DNA of 64,000 nt from Platerodrilus igneus (taxonomy: Eukaryota; Arthropoda; Insecta; Coleoptera; Lycidae): contig JARFIW010001254.1 in the NCBI GenBank assembly GCA_036346225.1, positions 221,001-285,000 of the forward strand, read 5' to 3'. The first letter of the stretch is position 1. Every line of letters starts with the position of its first letter. Below, one piece after another: positions 10,095-22,679 of this stretch. The position numbers were made by a program, and so were the translations under genes. Below the pieces are notes generated by a model. It saw only the letters and a program-made list of their open reading frames with translations. It was not told the origin of the DNA and ran no database searches.

Positions 10095-13029
10095 CATGTC
10101 ATTTTCTTAACTTGTGTAAAACCTGCGCTCTTAAAGCTTGTTAGACTGCTACTGTAGGTATACTTAAACAACCTATATCTTTTGCAGTAACGTGTTCGCC
10201 CCGGTTCACTAACTTTTTGGAATTTTCGTAATGACACTATAAGAAAATTAAAAAATTTTTTTCTTAGCTTTTGTAATACCTGCGCCCTTGAAACTCGATA
10301 GGCAGTTAGTGCAGGTGTACTAAAACACTCCGTATCTTTTATAGAAACGTGTTCGCCCCGGTTCACTAACTTTTTGGAATTTTCGTAATGACACTATAAG
10401 AAAATTAAAAAATTTTTTTCTTAGCTTCTGTAATACCTGCGCTCTTGAAACTTGGTAGGCAGTTAGTGTAGGTGTACTAAAACAACCCATTTCTTTTACA
10501 GAAACGTGTTCGCCCCGGTTCACTAACATTTAGAATTTTCGTAATGACACTATAAGAAAATAAAAAAATTTTTTTCTTAGCTTTTGTAATACCTGCGCTC
10601 TTGAAACTGGGTAGGCAGTTAGTGTAGGTGTACTAAAACAACCCATATCTTTTACAGAAACGTGTTCGCCCCGGTTCACTAACTTTTTAGAATTTTCGTA
10701 TTGACACTATAAGAAAATTAAAAAAAATTTTTCTTAGCTTTTGTAATACCTGCGCTCTTGAAACTTGGTAGGCAGTTAGTGTAGGTGTACTAAAACAATC
10801 CATACCTTTTACAGTAACGTGTTCGCCCCGGTTCACTAACTTTTTAGAATTTTCGTAATGACACTATAAGAAAATTAAAAAATTTTTTTCTTAGGTTTTG
10901 TAATACCTGCGCCCTTGAAACTTGGTAGGCAGTTAGTGTAGGTGTACTAAAACAACCCATATCTTTTACAGAAACGTGTTTGCCCCGGTTCACTAACTTT
11001 TTAGAATTTTCGAAATGATACTATAAGAAAATTAAAAAAAAAATTCTTAGCTTTTGTAATACCTGCGCTCTTGAAACTTGGTAGGCAGTTAGTGTAGGTG
11101 TACTAAAACAACCCATATCTTTTACAGAAACGTGTTCGCCCCGGTTCACTAACTTTTTAGAATTTTCGTAATGATACTATAAGAAAATTAAAAAAAAATT
11201 TCTTAGCTTTTGTAATACCTGCGCTCTTGAAACTTGGTAGGCAGTTAGTGTAGGTGTACTAAAACAACCCATATCTTTTACAGTAACGTGTTCGCCCCGG
11301 TTCACTAACTTTTTGGAACTTTCGTAATGACACTATAAGAAAATTAAAAATTTTTTTCTTAGCTTTTGTAATACCTGCGCTCTTGAAACTTGGTAGGCAG
11401 TTAGTGTAGGTGTACTAAAACAACCCATATCTTTTACAGTAACGTGTTCGCTCCGGTTCACTAACTTTTTGGAATTTTCGTAATGACACTGTAAGAAAAT
11501 TAAAAAATTTTTTCTTAGCTTTTGTAATATCTGCGCCCTTGAAACTTGGTAGGCTGTTAGTGTAGGTGTACTAGAACAACCCATATCTTGTATAGTAACG
11601 TGTTCGCCCCGGTTCACTAACTCTTTGGAATTTTCGTAATGACACTATAAGAAAATTAAAAATTTTTTTCTTAGCTTTTCTAATACCTGCGCCCTTGAAA
11701 CTTGGTAGGCAGTTAGTGTGGGTGTACTAAAACAACCCATATTTTTACAGAAACGTGTTCGCCCCGGTTCACTAACTTTTAGAATTTTCGTAATGATACT
11801 ATAAGAAAACTGTAAAAATTTTTCTATAGCTTTTGTAATACCTGCGCTCTTGAAACTTGGTAGGCAGTTAGTGTAGGGTGTACTAAAACAACACCATATC
11901 TTTTACAGTAACGTGTTCGCCCCGGTTCACTAACTTTTGGAACTTTCGTAATGACACTATAAGAAAATTAAAATTTTTTCTTAGCTTTTGTAATACCTGC
12001 GCCCTTGAAACTTGGTAGGCAGTTAGTGTAGGTGTACTAAAACAACCCATATCTTTTACAGAAACGTGTTCGCCCCGGTTCACTAACTTTTTAGAATTTT
12101 CGTAATGATACTATAAGAAAATTAAAAAAAATTTTCTTAGCTTTTGTAATACCTGCGCTCTTGAAACTTGGTAGGCAGTTAGTGTAGGTGTACTAAAACA
12201 ACCCATATCTTTTACAGTAACGTGTTCGCCCCGGTTCACTAACTTTTGGAACTTTCGTAATGACACTATAAGAAAATTAAAAATTTTTTTCTTAGCTTTT
12301 GTAATACCTGCGCCCTTGAAACTTGGTAGGCAGTTAGTGTAGGTGTACTAAAACAACCCATATCTTTTACAGAAACGTGTTCGCCCCGGTTCACTAACTT
12401 TTTAGAATTTTCGTAATGATACTATAAGAAAATTAAAAAAAAATTTCTTAGCTTTTGTAATACCTGCGCCCTTGAAACTTGGTAGGCAGTTAGTGTGGGT
12501 GTACTAAGAACAACCCATATCTTTTAAGTAACGTGTTCGCCCCGGTTCACTAACTCTTTGGAATTTTCGTAATGACACTATAAGAAAATTAAAATTTTTT
12601 CTTAGCTTTTGTAATACCTGCGCCTTGAAACTTGGTAGGCAGTTAGTGTGGGTGTACTAAAACAACCCATATCTTTTACAGTAAACGTGTTCGCCCGGTT
12701 CACTAACTTTTAGAATTTTCGTAATGACACTATAAGAAAATTAAAAATTTTCTTAGCTTTTGTAATACTGCGCCTTGAAACTTGGTAGGCAGTTAGTGTA
12801 GGTGTACTAAACAACCCATATCTTTTATAGTAACGTGTTCGCCCCGGTTCACTAACTTTTGGAACTTTCGTAATGACACTATAAGAAAATTAAAAATTTT
12901 TCTTAGCTTTTCTAATACCTGCGCTCTTGAAACTTGGTAGGCAGTTAGTGTGGTGTACTAAAACAACTCATATTTTTTACAGTAACGTGTTCGCCTCGGT
13001 TCACTAACTTTTAGAATTTTCGTAATGAC

Positions 13030-13960
13030 ACTATAGAAAACCGTGGCGAGCACGTTTCTGTATAAGATATGGGTTGTTTACCACTCAGTTTAGCAAAAAG
13101 AAAATTTTATTTTTAAGGTAAAATCAATAACCGGGCACATCATGGTTTTACTACTACCAAGTTTCGAAGGTATTACAAGTTGAAAAATTTTTTTTTTGTT
13201 AATTCAAAGTGAACGGACGTTTCTGTAAGATATGGGTTGTTAACCACTGCCACCAGAGCTAAAGCTAAAAATTTAGTTCATCCAATTAGTGAACGACATT
13301 TCTGTAAGATGGTGTTTGCACCAACTGCTATTTCGAGGCAGGTATTACAAAATGAAAATTTTAATTTTCTTGGTCTCGAATTCAAAGTTGGACGGACATC
13401 TGTAAAGATGTGTTTGCACCCCCCCAGTTCAGCAGTACAATGCTGAAAAATATTTTATTTTTTGGTCTAAATTCAAAGAACCGGGGGAACATCTGTAAGA
13501 TATGGTTTTCACCACACTCTACATCAAACAAGACAAAATTTTAAACTTTCTTATGTGTCGGAAAATTCCAAAGTCTGAACCGGGGCGAATTTCTGTAAGA
13601 TGGGTTTTACACACCCATAGCAGATTAAGCAAAAAAAATTTTCTTATGGGTCAAAATTCAAGTTGTGAACGAACGTTTGTGTAGATCGGGTTAACACAAC
13701 TGCTCAAGGCAGGTATTACAAGCTAAAAATTTAATTTTCTTGGTCATTAAAATTCAAAATGTGAACCGGATCACACGTTTCTGTAAAAGATACGGGTTGT
13801 TTTAGTACACTACACCAGCAAGTCAAGCAAAATTTTTTTCTTGGTCATTACGAAAATTCAAAGTTAGTGAACCGGCGAACGTTTCTGTAAAAGATGGGTT
13901 GTTTTACACCACTCATTTAGCGGTTTAAAAGCCAAGACAAATTTAATTTTCTTTGCTTTC
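13030..13960. repeat. Satellite head-to-head junction, eroded units
   Basis: At about 13045 the array flips orientation at CTATAGAAAACCGTGGCGAG. The following plus-oriented units are shortened and scrambled (units of roughly 90-130 bp, with TGAACC and ACGTTTCTGTAA still visible). At about 13955 the array flips back. Confidence 0.85.
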
Positions 13961-14110
13961 TAATACCTGCGCCCTTGAAACTTGGTAGGCAGTTAGTGTG
14001 GTGTACTAAAACAACTCATATTTTTTACAGAAACGTGTTCGCCTCGGTTCACTAACTTTTAGAATTTTCGTAATGACACTATAAGAAAACCGTGGCGAGC
14101 ACGTTTCTGT
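13955..14110. repeat. Duplicate of the satellite inversion junction
   Basis: This segment repeats 12900-13050 almost exactly, including the same flip point (CTATAAGAAAACCGTGGCGA). The same inversion junction therefore occurs twice about 1.05 kb apart. Confidence 0.85.
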
Positions 14111-17100
14111 AAAAGATAGTTGTTTAGTACACCACAACTGCCTAGTTTCAAGCGCAGGTATAAAGCAAGAAAAATTTTTAATTTTCTTATGGTCATTACG
14201 AAAATTCAAAGTTATGAACCGGGCACGTTTCTGTAAAGATATGGGTTGTTTTAGTACACCACACTAACTGCCTACCAAGTTTCAAGGCGCAGGTATTACA
14301 AAAGCTAAGAAAAATTTTTAATTTTCTTATGGTGTCATTACGAAAATTCCAAAAAGTTAGTGAACCGGACACACGTTTCTGTAAAAGATATGGGTTGTTT
14401 TAGTCACCTACACTAACTGCCTACCAAGTTTCAAGGCGCAGGTATTACAAAAGCTAAGAAAAATTTTTAATTTTCTTATGGTGTCATTACGAAAATTCCA
14501 AAAGTTAGTGAACCGGGCGAACACGTTTCTGTAAAGATATGGTTGTTTTAGTCACCTCACTAACTGCCTACCAAGTTTCGAAGGCGCAGGTATTACAAAA
14601 TAAGAAAAATTTTTAATTTTCTTATGGTGTCATTACGAAAATTCAAAAGTTAGTGAACCGGGTCGAACACGTTTCTGTAAAAGATATGGATTGTTTTGTA
14701 CACCTACACAACTGCCTACCAAGTTTCAAGGGCGCAGGTATTACAAAATCTAGAAAAATATTTTAATTTTCTTATGGTGTCATTACGAAAATTCCAAAAA
14801 GTTAGTAAACCGGGGCGAACACGTTTCTGTAAAAGATATGGTTGTTTTAGTACACCTACACTAACTGCCTACCAAGTTTCAAGGGCGCAGGTATTACAAA
14901 AGCCAAGACAAAAATTTTTTAAACTTTCTTATAGTGTCAGTACGAAAATTCCAAAAAGTTACTGAACCGGGGCGAACACGTTTCTGTAAAAGATATGGGT
15001 TGTTTTAGTACACCTACACTAACTGCCTACCAAGTTTCAAAGGCGCAGGTATTACAAAAGCTAAGAAAAAAATTTTTTAATTTTCTTATGGTGTCATTAC
15101 CAAAATTCCAAAAAGTTAGTGAACCGGATCGAACACGTTTGTGTAAAAGATACGGGTTGTTTTAGTACACCTACACTAACTGCCTACCAAGATTCAAAGG
15201 CGCAGGTATTACAAAAGCTAAGAAAAAATTTTTTTACTTTTCTTATGGTGTCATTACGAAAATTCCAAAAAGTTAGTGAACCGGATCGAACACGTTTCTG
15301 TAAAAGATACGGGTTGTTTTAGTACACCTACACTAACTGCCTACCAAGTTTCAAGGGCGCAGGTATTACAAAAGCCAAGACAAAAATTTTTAGTTTTCTT
15401 ATGGCGTCATTACGAAAATTCCAAAAAGTTAGTGAACCGGAGCGAACACGTTTCTGTAAAAGATATGGGTTGTTTTAGTACACCTACACTAACTGCCTAC
15501 CAAGTTTCAAGGGCGCAGGTATTACAAAAGCCAAGACAAAAATTTTTTAGATTTCTTTATGGCGTCATTACGAAAATTCCAAAAGTTATGAACCGGGAAT
15601 TAAAGTGAAAATTTTAATTTCTCATTCGAAAATTCAAAAGTAGAAAATTACACGTTTCTGTAAAAGATATGGTTGTTTTAGTACACCACACTAACTGCCT
15701 ACCAAGTTTCAAGGGCGCAGGTATTACAAAACCAAGACAAATATTTTTAATTTTCTTATGGGTCATTAGAATTCCAAAGTTAGTAACCGGCGAACACGTT
15801 TCTGTAAAGATAGTTGTTTTGTCACCACACTAACCCTACCAAGTTTCAGGCGCAGGTATTCAAACAAGAAATTTTATTTTCTTGGGTCATTACGAAATTC
15901 CAAAGTTATAACCGGCGAACACGTTTCTGTAAAAGATGTTTTTTGTACACACAACTGCCTACCAAGTTTCAGCGCAGGTTTACAAAACAAGAAATTTTAT
16001 TTTCTTATGGGTCATTACGAAAATTCCAAAAGTTAGTGAACCGGCGAACACGTTTTAAAGACATAGCAGGATTACAACAAGAAAAAATTTTTATTTCTTA
16101 GGGCATTAGAAAATTCCAAAAGTTGTACGGGAACATTTCTTAAGATATGTTTGACATAACTGCTACCAATTTCAAGCCATATTAAAAAAAAAAATTTTAA
16201 TTTATGTTGAAAATTAGTTGTACGGGATTTCTGTAAAAGATATGGTTGTTTTGTCACCACTAACTGCCACCAAGTTAGGGCAGGTTTAACAGAAAAATTT
16301 TTTATATTCTTATGTGATTACGAAAATTCCAAAAATGAACCGTCAATTTCTGTAAAGATAGTTTACTGTCAAAAGTGTTAATTGTATTCTAAAGGTTTTA
16401 CTGAAAACAAACCAAATTTTAATTTTCATAATGGCTCATTGAAATTCTAAATTGTGAATGGTGGACAGTTTACTTAAAGATATTTTTTTAGTTACCAATA
16501 TCTGCTACAAGTTGTAAGAATAATTATCAAATAATTGAAAATTGTTAATTTTCTTAATGGGTAATTACATTAAAATAAAACAACCATTTCAAAAATTGAT
16601 TGTTTGTCAAAACAATCTCCATTTAGGGGGTTTAAAAAAAAAAATTATATCGTGTCATTACGAAAATTCCAAAATGTTAGTGAACCGGATGAACAGTTTC
16701 TGAAAATACGGGTTATTCTAGACCCTAACAATGCTAGCAACTTCGTAAGGCGTCAGGTGGATGAAAGTAATGACTAAGAAATTTTCTTTAGTTCGTTCTG
16801 AATGGGTGTCATTACGAACATTCCAAACAAGTATAGTTGAACGATCAGAACACTTTCAATAAAAGAACCGGTTGTTTTAGTAGGGCATGACTATCACTTA
16901 ATATCTGCTACCAAGTTCGATATGGCGTCTATTGGTATTACAAAGTTAAGAAAAATTTTTCATACTTTTCTTATGGTGTCATTACGAAAATTCCAAAAAG
17001 TTAGTAAACCGGGGCGAACACGTTTCTGTAAAAGATATGGGTTGTTTTTGTACACCTACACTAACTGCCTACCAAGTTTCAAGGGCGCAGGTATTACAAA

Positions 17101-17197
17101 AACCAAGACAAAAATTTTTTTAATATTCTTATAGTGTCATTACGAAAATTCCAAAAAGTTAGTGAACCGGGGCGAACACGTTTCTGTAAAAGATATG

Positions 17198-17430
17198 GCT
17201 AACTTCACCATCGTCCACTATGATAGGTGTGTCGGGATTCTTGTAGTTCGTTGATGAATCGGGTGTTGTTAACTCGACACATATCAAACCATATATATGT
17301 TGAAAATAGACAATTTCAACTACAAATGAGACCTTCATTTCTTTGTAATGACTATCCTTATTTTTGTAAAATTGGTTGGTACAGTTTATTTGGTATTTTC
17401 TTGTAGGGAATTTTCCATACTTATTTATTG
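17198..17430. other. No recognisable feature
   Basis: Short unique stretch between the two repeat systems. Confidence 0.5.
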
Positions 17431-17640
17431 GTCTGGTCTACCAGTGTGAAGCTAGCAACACTCAAATCTATTCACACATTGAATTCTAGTGACACAAAAT
17501 GTGGCTATTGTACATCATTAATGTGGGAATGGAATCTGAGCCACACTTTTTAAAACATACAAAGCCAATCCAAATTTACAAATAACTTTAGAATTCGCAT
17601 TCAGTGCAAAGACAATCGTGCCATTAAAAGGGGGTTGGGG
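17430..17640 (+). repeat. Unique head of the 150-bp-unit repeat
   Basis: This 210-bp segment (GAAGCTAGCAACACTCAAAT, later AATCGTGCCATTAAAAGG) precedes the tandem units. Its reverse complement, moderately diverged, precedes the same units at about 39050-39262. Head plus tandem tail is therefore one mobile or dispersed repeat family. Confidence 0.8.
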
Positions 17641-18660
17641 GTAAAGTAATAAATCTTAAAGAATTATATCTGCAATACGAAGAGATCTGCTAAAATTGTT
17701 TGCTCGAATAATCATTTACCTAATGGAGCTTCAATTCAGCACCCTTCAATCCAATGTAACAACCATCGTTAAAGTAGGGGTGGGAGTGAAGTAATAACCT
17801 TAAAAAATTGTATCTACTTTATAAAACGATGTCTGCTAAATTTGGGTGCATGAGTAATCATGTACCTAAAGAAGCTTAATATCAGCACCCTTCAATTAAA
17901 AGTAACCACAATTGTTAAAGTAGGGGCGGGAATGGAGTAATAAATCTTAAAAATCTGTATTTCCATTACAAAATGATGGCTGCTAAATTTGTTTGCACGA
18001 ATAATCATCTACTTAAAGAAGCTTCAATTCAGCATCCTTCCGTTCAATGTATCCACCATAGTTAAGTAAGGGGTAGAGGATGAAGTAATAAATCTTAAAA
18101 AATTTAATTTTCTTTAAGAAACGATGTCTTCTAGAATTGTTTGTGCCAATAATCATGTACTTAAAGGAACTTCAATTTAACACCCTTCAATCCAATGCAA
18201 CCACTGTTGTTAAAGTAGGGGTAGGAGTTAAGTAATAAACCTTAAAAATTTTTATCGATTTAATAAAACGATGTCTGCTACATTTGTTTGCATGAGTAAT
18301 CATCCACCTAAAGAAGCTTCAATTCAGCTCCCTTCAATCTAATGTCATTAAAGTAGGGCTACGGGGTGAGGTCATAAATCTTAAAAATTGTATTTTCATT
18401 ACAAAATGATGTCTGCTAAATTTGTTTGGACGAATAATCATCTGCCTTAAAGGAGCTTCAATTTAGCATCCTTCACAGTTCAATGTAACCGCCATCGTTA
18501 ACAAAGAGCTAGGGGATGAAGTAATAAATCTTAATAAATTGTATTTTCCCCATGAAGCGATGTCTGCTAAATTTATTTGCGCGAATAATCATGTATCTAT
18601 AAGAGCTTCAATTTAGCACCCTGCAATCCAAGACAACCCCAATGTCGTTAATGTAGGGTG
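17640..18660 (+). repeat. About 150-bp tandem repeat, left part
   Basis: Some seven units with period about 146-151 bp, each with GATGTCTGCTAAATTTGTTT, AATAATCATCTACCTAAAGG, AGCTTCAATTCAGCACCCTT and GTTAAAGTAGGGG. The array is interrupted at about 18660 by a gypsy element and resumes at 24265 in the same orientation. Confidence 0.93.
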
Positions 18661-20050
18661 TGGTGCGCTTGTATCACCATATAGAACATTTTAGGTCATC
18701 GTTAAATGCTTACACTGGTTGTTTTTAGAACTGTTTTGTTAGGATATTTACAATGTAAGTGTTTGTCATAGGTCTCACGATAATAAGTGCAACGTTTGAG
18801 TTTTTATAGTGGACGTGCTTATAAATAAGGTGAACGTAATGCTTGCGATTGTCGTTTACATCCGGCCGACGACGGAGTGCGGGAAGGGATTCACCCGGTG
18901 ACTGTTGAACAGTAAAGTTAGTTTTACTCGGTGCGCTCACAGGGTAGCGTTGTTATTATTACGCAACCAGATTTGAGGATGATAGTTTCACAAGTAGTAA
19001 AATTATACACGCGTTGAGAGTCGACGACTATCATAAATACTTTGTGTTTTTGCAAGCAGAGTTTTGTAAATTAAGCGGCGGTTGATGTAACCAACAACGC
19101 AGTGGTAATTGTTTGTTGTGGGAATGAATGCAAAGGCATTATAACAATTTTTTCGTGTCGAACTGTCGTAAATTTAAGAGTGTTGTGGGTTTGATTTACA
19201 ACTTTTCTTCATGAAGGAAAAGCTGCAGATATTATTGTTATAACCATTCCGAAACTTTAAGGGCGTAGGTTAACATTTAAACCTGTTCTATGAAGAATTG
19301 GCCAGCAACGACATCAGCTGTTCCAAGAATCGACTAAAACATCGTTTCGTGCAGTGTCGCGTTGGATTAAATAAGCGCAGTAAGTGTTAGTTTTACGTTA
19401 TTATTTTACGAGCGTCTCGCGGCAGTAATGACATGTCTGCTAGGACAGTTTAGGTTACTGTTAGAAATAAATATTATTATTAAAAAACACACAACACAAA
19501 TCACTTAACACGCATATCAGAACAGTTTGCAATAGTTTTAGAACAACTGTTCTGATATGCGTGTTAAGTGATTTGTTTTTTTTTAATAATAATATCCATT
19601 TCTAACAGTAACCTAACTTATCATTGCAGCCATGTCATTACTGCCGCGAGACGCTCGTCTTATTTTAGATTATCCTATTCTTTGACTGCTCACGACATAA
19701 TACGTTTATGTTTATTCATGCCAGTTCACTGCTTATGTTGTTCTAGTTAATTAATATATCAAGATAGTTATTGAGAACGGTTGTTTATAATTTTAATTAA
19801 ATGAGTAGATGCTGTTGGTGGGTGACCATTCTACGCTGGACTTCGTATACTTTTGCGAGCTTGTACAATTTTTGAATCAATTGACGATTCCTAGTGCCAC
19901 TTCGATTACATACACGTGTATTCACTACCCTGAGGTTCTCGTGATCAGACAAAGATGTTTTGTTTTTGTTTTTAAAAGAACATCAGTCAGAGTATTGAGA
20001 TTTCCCTGAGCATTATAGTCGGCGCCATCGTCGTTTCCCTGAGCTTTACA
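18661..20050 (+). repeat. 5' LTR of the gypsy element
   Basis: The region 19178-20050 matches 23115-24264 (the 3' LTR) once the two nested insertions are removed. Shared landmarks are ACCAGCAACGA, TATCAGCTGTTCCAAGAATC, CAGTAAGTGTTAGTTTTA, CCAGTTCACTGCTTATGTTG and TTCCCTGAGC near the end. The first 517 bp (18661-19177) have no partner in the truncated 3' LTR, so the left edge is inferred from the satellite boundary. Confidence 0.75.
19409..19659. mobile_element. Fold-back (hairpin) MITE in the LTR
   Basis: Two inverted arms of about 115 bp meet around a short centre near 19530-19545. The outer ends read CGAGCGTCTCGCGGCAGTAA and its complement. The element is flanked by TTATTTTA at 19401-19408 and 19660-19667, an 8-bp target duplication, and it is absent from the sister LTR at 23815-23890. 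No coding capacity. An 8-bp duplication is typical of hAT or P-type elements, but the termini do not let me choose. Confidence 0.88.
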
Positions 20051-20052
20051 TT

Positions 20053-20070
20053 TGGCGCCAAACTAGAGGG
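20053..20070 (+). other. tRNA primer-binding site
   Basis: TGGCGCCAAACTAGAGGG lies three bases after the LTR end (20050). It begins TGG as required to pair with a tRNA 3' CCA, and it is the expected start site for minus-strand DNA synthesis. Confidence 0.7.
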
Positions 20071-20539
20071 CTCGATAGGCATCGTTGATTGCTTGTTGGC
20101 CCTTGGCTAGGAGTGGTTGAAGTAGCAATAGGAATAGTTATAGGAGGAAACGGGAAGAAAAGAGAGATTACAGTGAGTTTCGTGTTTATTAAAGTTAGGG
20201 TAGCTACCAGTTGTGGGAATATTGTTTTAGAAAACAAATCAGGTGTACAATTGTGTAACCATGCCGCAATCAAAAGCAGTAAAGAGGGATCGCTAGAACG
20301 GTGGAGTACACTTTCACTTATACATATTGTTAGTAAATTAGCAGACGAAATGGCGGAGATGCAGTGGAGTATAAATAAACTTACTAATACGGTGAACGAA
20401 AATATAACAAATAGATAGGGATTTGAATAAGGTGGGGGGTGTAAATAACAATCTCGTGAAGGGAGAGCGTGTGGAAGTATTTGATTGTAATAATTGTATT
20501 GGATTATGACGAGAAATGGGGGTCATAGTGTTACTTTTA

Positions 20540-21090
20540 GCCATGGGGGAAATTTGCACCCTATGGCATTTCTAAAAAAAATTAAAGAAATTGTTTGAAG
20601 AGATCCGTGTTCCGTATGAAAAACAACTAGATCTTGCTTCAAATAATTTACGAAGCTCTGCAGGAGAATGGGCCGAGGCTAAGGAGGGTTCTTTTGCAAA
20701 TATTGAGGAATGTTATCGAATGGGGGGTAGATCAGGAAAGGGGATTATTTTATGAAATAAGGTATGGAAAGTGTAATGTTAATAATCGAGCAGACTATTT
20801 TCTTAAAATGGTTAGGCGGACGGTATTTTTATCGGAGCAAGTAGAGGAGCAGAAATTTGTAGAATGGTTAATTAATCGTTTTTCAGTGGAAGTAAAAAGG
20901 GGGATATTGCTAGCGGGACTAAAAAGGATTGATGATGTAGATGAGTATATAAGGAAATTAGATTCAACTTTTGAGGGATCAGATAGGAGAGAAGCACTGA
21001 GATGTGCAGACGACAATAGAAGTAGAGGAAATCAGAGGCGTTATGTAGGGGGGTCAACAGAGGAGCCAGGAGAACGATGGTAGTGAATGA
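20540..21090 (+). pseudogene. Gypsy gag (frameshifted)
   Basis: Gag core sequence in two frames. About 20575-20700 reads LFEEIRVPYEKQLDLASNNL and then SAGEWAEAKEGSF. An open frame at 20634-21083 then carries FYEIRYGKCNVNNRADYFL, VEVKRGILLAG and DEYIRKLDSTFEGSD. These are the W-rich helical segments and C-terminal part of arthropod Ty3/gypsy Gag, the capsid-like structural protein. No zinc knuckle is visible after it, and the frame is broken near 20700. The open frame at 20089-20418 upstream shows no recognisable domain. Confidence 0.75.
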
Positions 21091-21394
21091 CAATGGGAGT
21101 CGAGAAAATAATAGTAATAATCTGGGTAATAATAGTAATGTTGACTATGGGAGCAGCCCAGGGACATTTGGAAATGCTGTGCGATTTATTCGTGTTGCAG
21201 AGGAATTACTGAGTGATTCGGAAGTATGTGAAGTAAATGAGGATGGTAATTTGGGTTCACCCCTAATTGCAGTTGAAATTTTAGGCGAGAGAATAGAAGC
21301 TTTAGTAGATTCGGGTAGCCAGTGCTCGACTATTTCTGAAATATTTCTTAGGAAATTACAACAATCGAAAGTAAGTTGCCAGTGTTGCCGGTGA
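21077..21394 (+). pseudogene. Gypsy aspartic protease
   Basis: An open frame of 105 codons overlaps the end of gag by 7 bases. Its C-terminal half carries IAVEILGERIEALVDSGSQC, the retroviral-type aspartic protease active site (D-S-G) with its preceding beta strand. Family role: cleavage of the Gag-Pol polyprotein. The N-terminus is Asn-rich (NNSNNLGNNSN). The frame stops early, before the conserved flap and IIG-type motif, so the domain is incomplete. Confidence 0.75.
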
Positions 21395-21689
21395 CAAATA
21401 TAATGGTATCGGTTGCGATAGGCACAACCCCACAAAAGGTTAAAGAGCAGGTCTTGTTGCCATTGAAAGTGGTAGGTGGTGTTTCGATGTGTAATGTATT
21501 GTAGTAGGGAAGCTGAACAAAAAGTTAATTTAGGGGCTCCGATTGGATGCGAAAGGAAAAAGTAAGATGGGATTTTGGAAAAATGTGGATGAGTGTTGAA
21601 AGTTGTGGGGTAAGAACGCGTTTGTTATTGGAAGTTGGGAAGGAGAAAAATTGTCGATAAATTTTGTACAGGAATATATGTAAGACAAA

Positions 21690-22650
21690 TCAGTGCTCCA
21701 CGAGTATAGTGAACATGAGTTAAGAGAGGCGACAAATCAGGCTAAAACTTTTAATGTAGAACAGAAGGACGAATTATTTCAAGTCCTGAAGAAATTTTCG
21801 GGTGTTCTTTCAGAGACGCCTGGGTTAACTGGTGGCTACGAATATGTAATCAGGATGCGCGATCCAACTCCGTCTTTTAAGCCTCCGTATCCGATAGTAT
21901 TTTGTTTTAGGGAGGAAGTGCGGTGACAAATCGACGAAATGGAAGGAGTAGCGATAATAGAGCAGAGTCAAACTGAATACATATCTGCGTTGGTTGTAAC
22001 TAAGATAAGTCGATTCGTATTTGTCTTGACGCGAGGTTTTTGCATCAGAGGATGGAGCGGGATCATGTCTTGCCTCCAAATACAAACTTTTTTGGGGTTT
22101 TGATGGGGGACGGTACTTATCTAGTTTGGACATGACTATGTCGTATTACCAAGTACCTATTCATGAGGCGGATGGGAAATTTATCGGTCTTTTATTCAAA
22201 GGTAAAACCTATGTTTTCAGGTGTTGCTTTTTAGGTTATCGTCGTCAGTTGCTAGTTTTATTACAGTTCTGAGCACCGTGCTGGGCCCGGAGTTACGATC
22301 GTTTTCAATACTGTATGTTGACGATTTGTTGATTTCCTCTCGCGATGTGGAGGCACACATAAAACATATAGGGTTAATTTTTTCTAAAATTGCTGAGGCA
22401 AATGTTACCGTAAAACTCAGAAAATCGGTTTTTGCAAGAAAACGAGTGACTTTTGTGGGGCATGTCATAGCTTTGCGAGGCATTTCGATGGATCCAGGTC
22501 GCATAAAGGCGATTCTAAATATGCCAGCGCCGCGAAACGTGCGCAAATTAAAGAGATTTTTGGGTGTAGTCAATTATGACAGCCGATTTTGCAAAAATTT
22601 TGCACAATTAACGGTTCCGTTGCGACTGTTGAAAAAAGGAGAACGTTGAA
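21690..22650 (+). pseudogene. Gypsy reverse transcriptase (broken)
   Basis: The open frame 21693-21926 holds the N-terminal linker and first fingers segment (FSGVLSETPGLTGG, then FKPPYPI). Around 21926-22220 further RT pieces lie in shifted frames (YQVPIHEADGKF). The frame 22221-22649 contains the palm active site SILYVDDLLISS (Y-V-D-D) and the thumb with FVGHVIALRGISMDPGR and RNVRKLKRFLGVVNY. Order and motifs are those of Ty3/gypsy. Several frameshifts and stops make it inactive. Confidence 0.92.
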
Positions 22651-22679
22651 GGTGGGGGGGAAAAAGAAGAGGAGGTTTT

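Larger units (their letters stand above)
10095..17197. repeat. 157-bp satellite array with inverted blocks
   Basis: The anchor CGTGTTCGCCCCGGTTCACT occurs at 10191, 10348, 10505, 10661, 10818, 10975, 11131, 11287, 11443 and so on, a period of 156-157 bp. The unit also has AACTTGGTAGGCAGTTAGTG and a homopolymer-rich AAATTTTTT segment. Orientation is minus to about 13045, plus to about 13955, minus to about 14098, and plus to 17197. Units near the outer ends are close to consensus, while 13045-13955 and 15600-16900 are heavily eroded by small deletions. Open frames inside (for example 15276-15608) are satellite and not genes. Confidence 0.97.

Noticed and set aside
10095..17197. CRISPR-like regular array or a coding repeat family
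   Set aside because: The whole 157-bp unit is conserved, with no unique spacers, and open frames vary with indels. It is a eukaryotic satellite.
21145..21435. Minus-strand frames across the gypsy protease and gag
   Set aside because: Shadow frames opposite recognised retroelement coding sequence.
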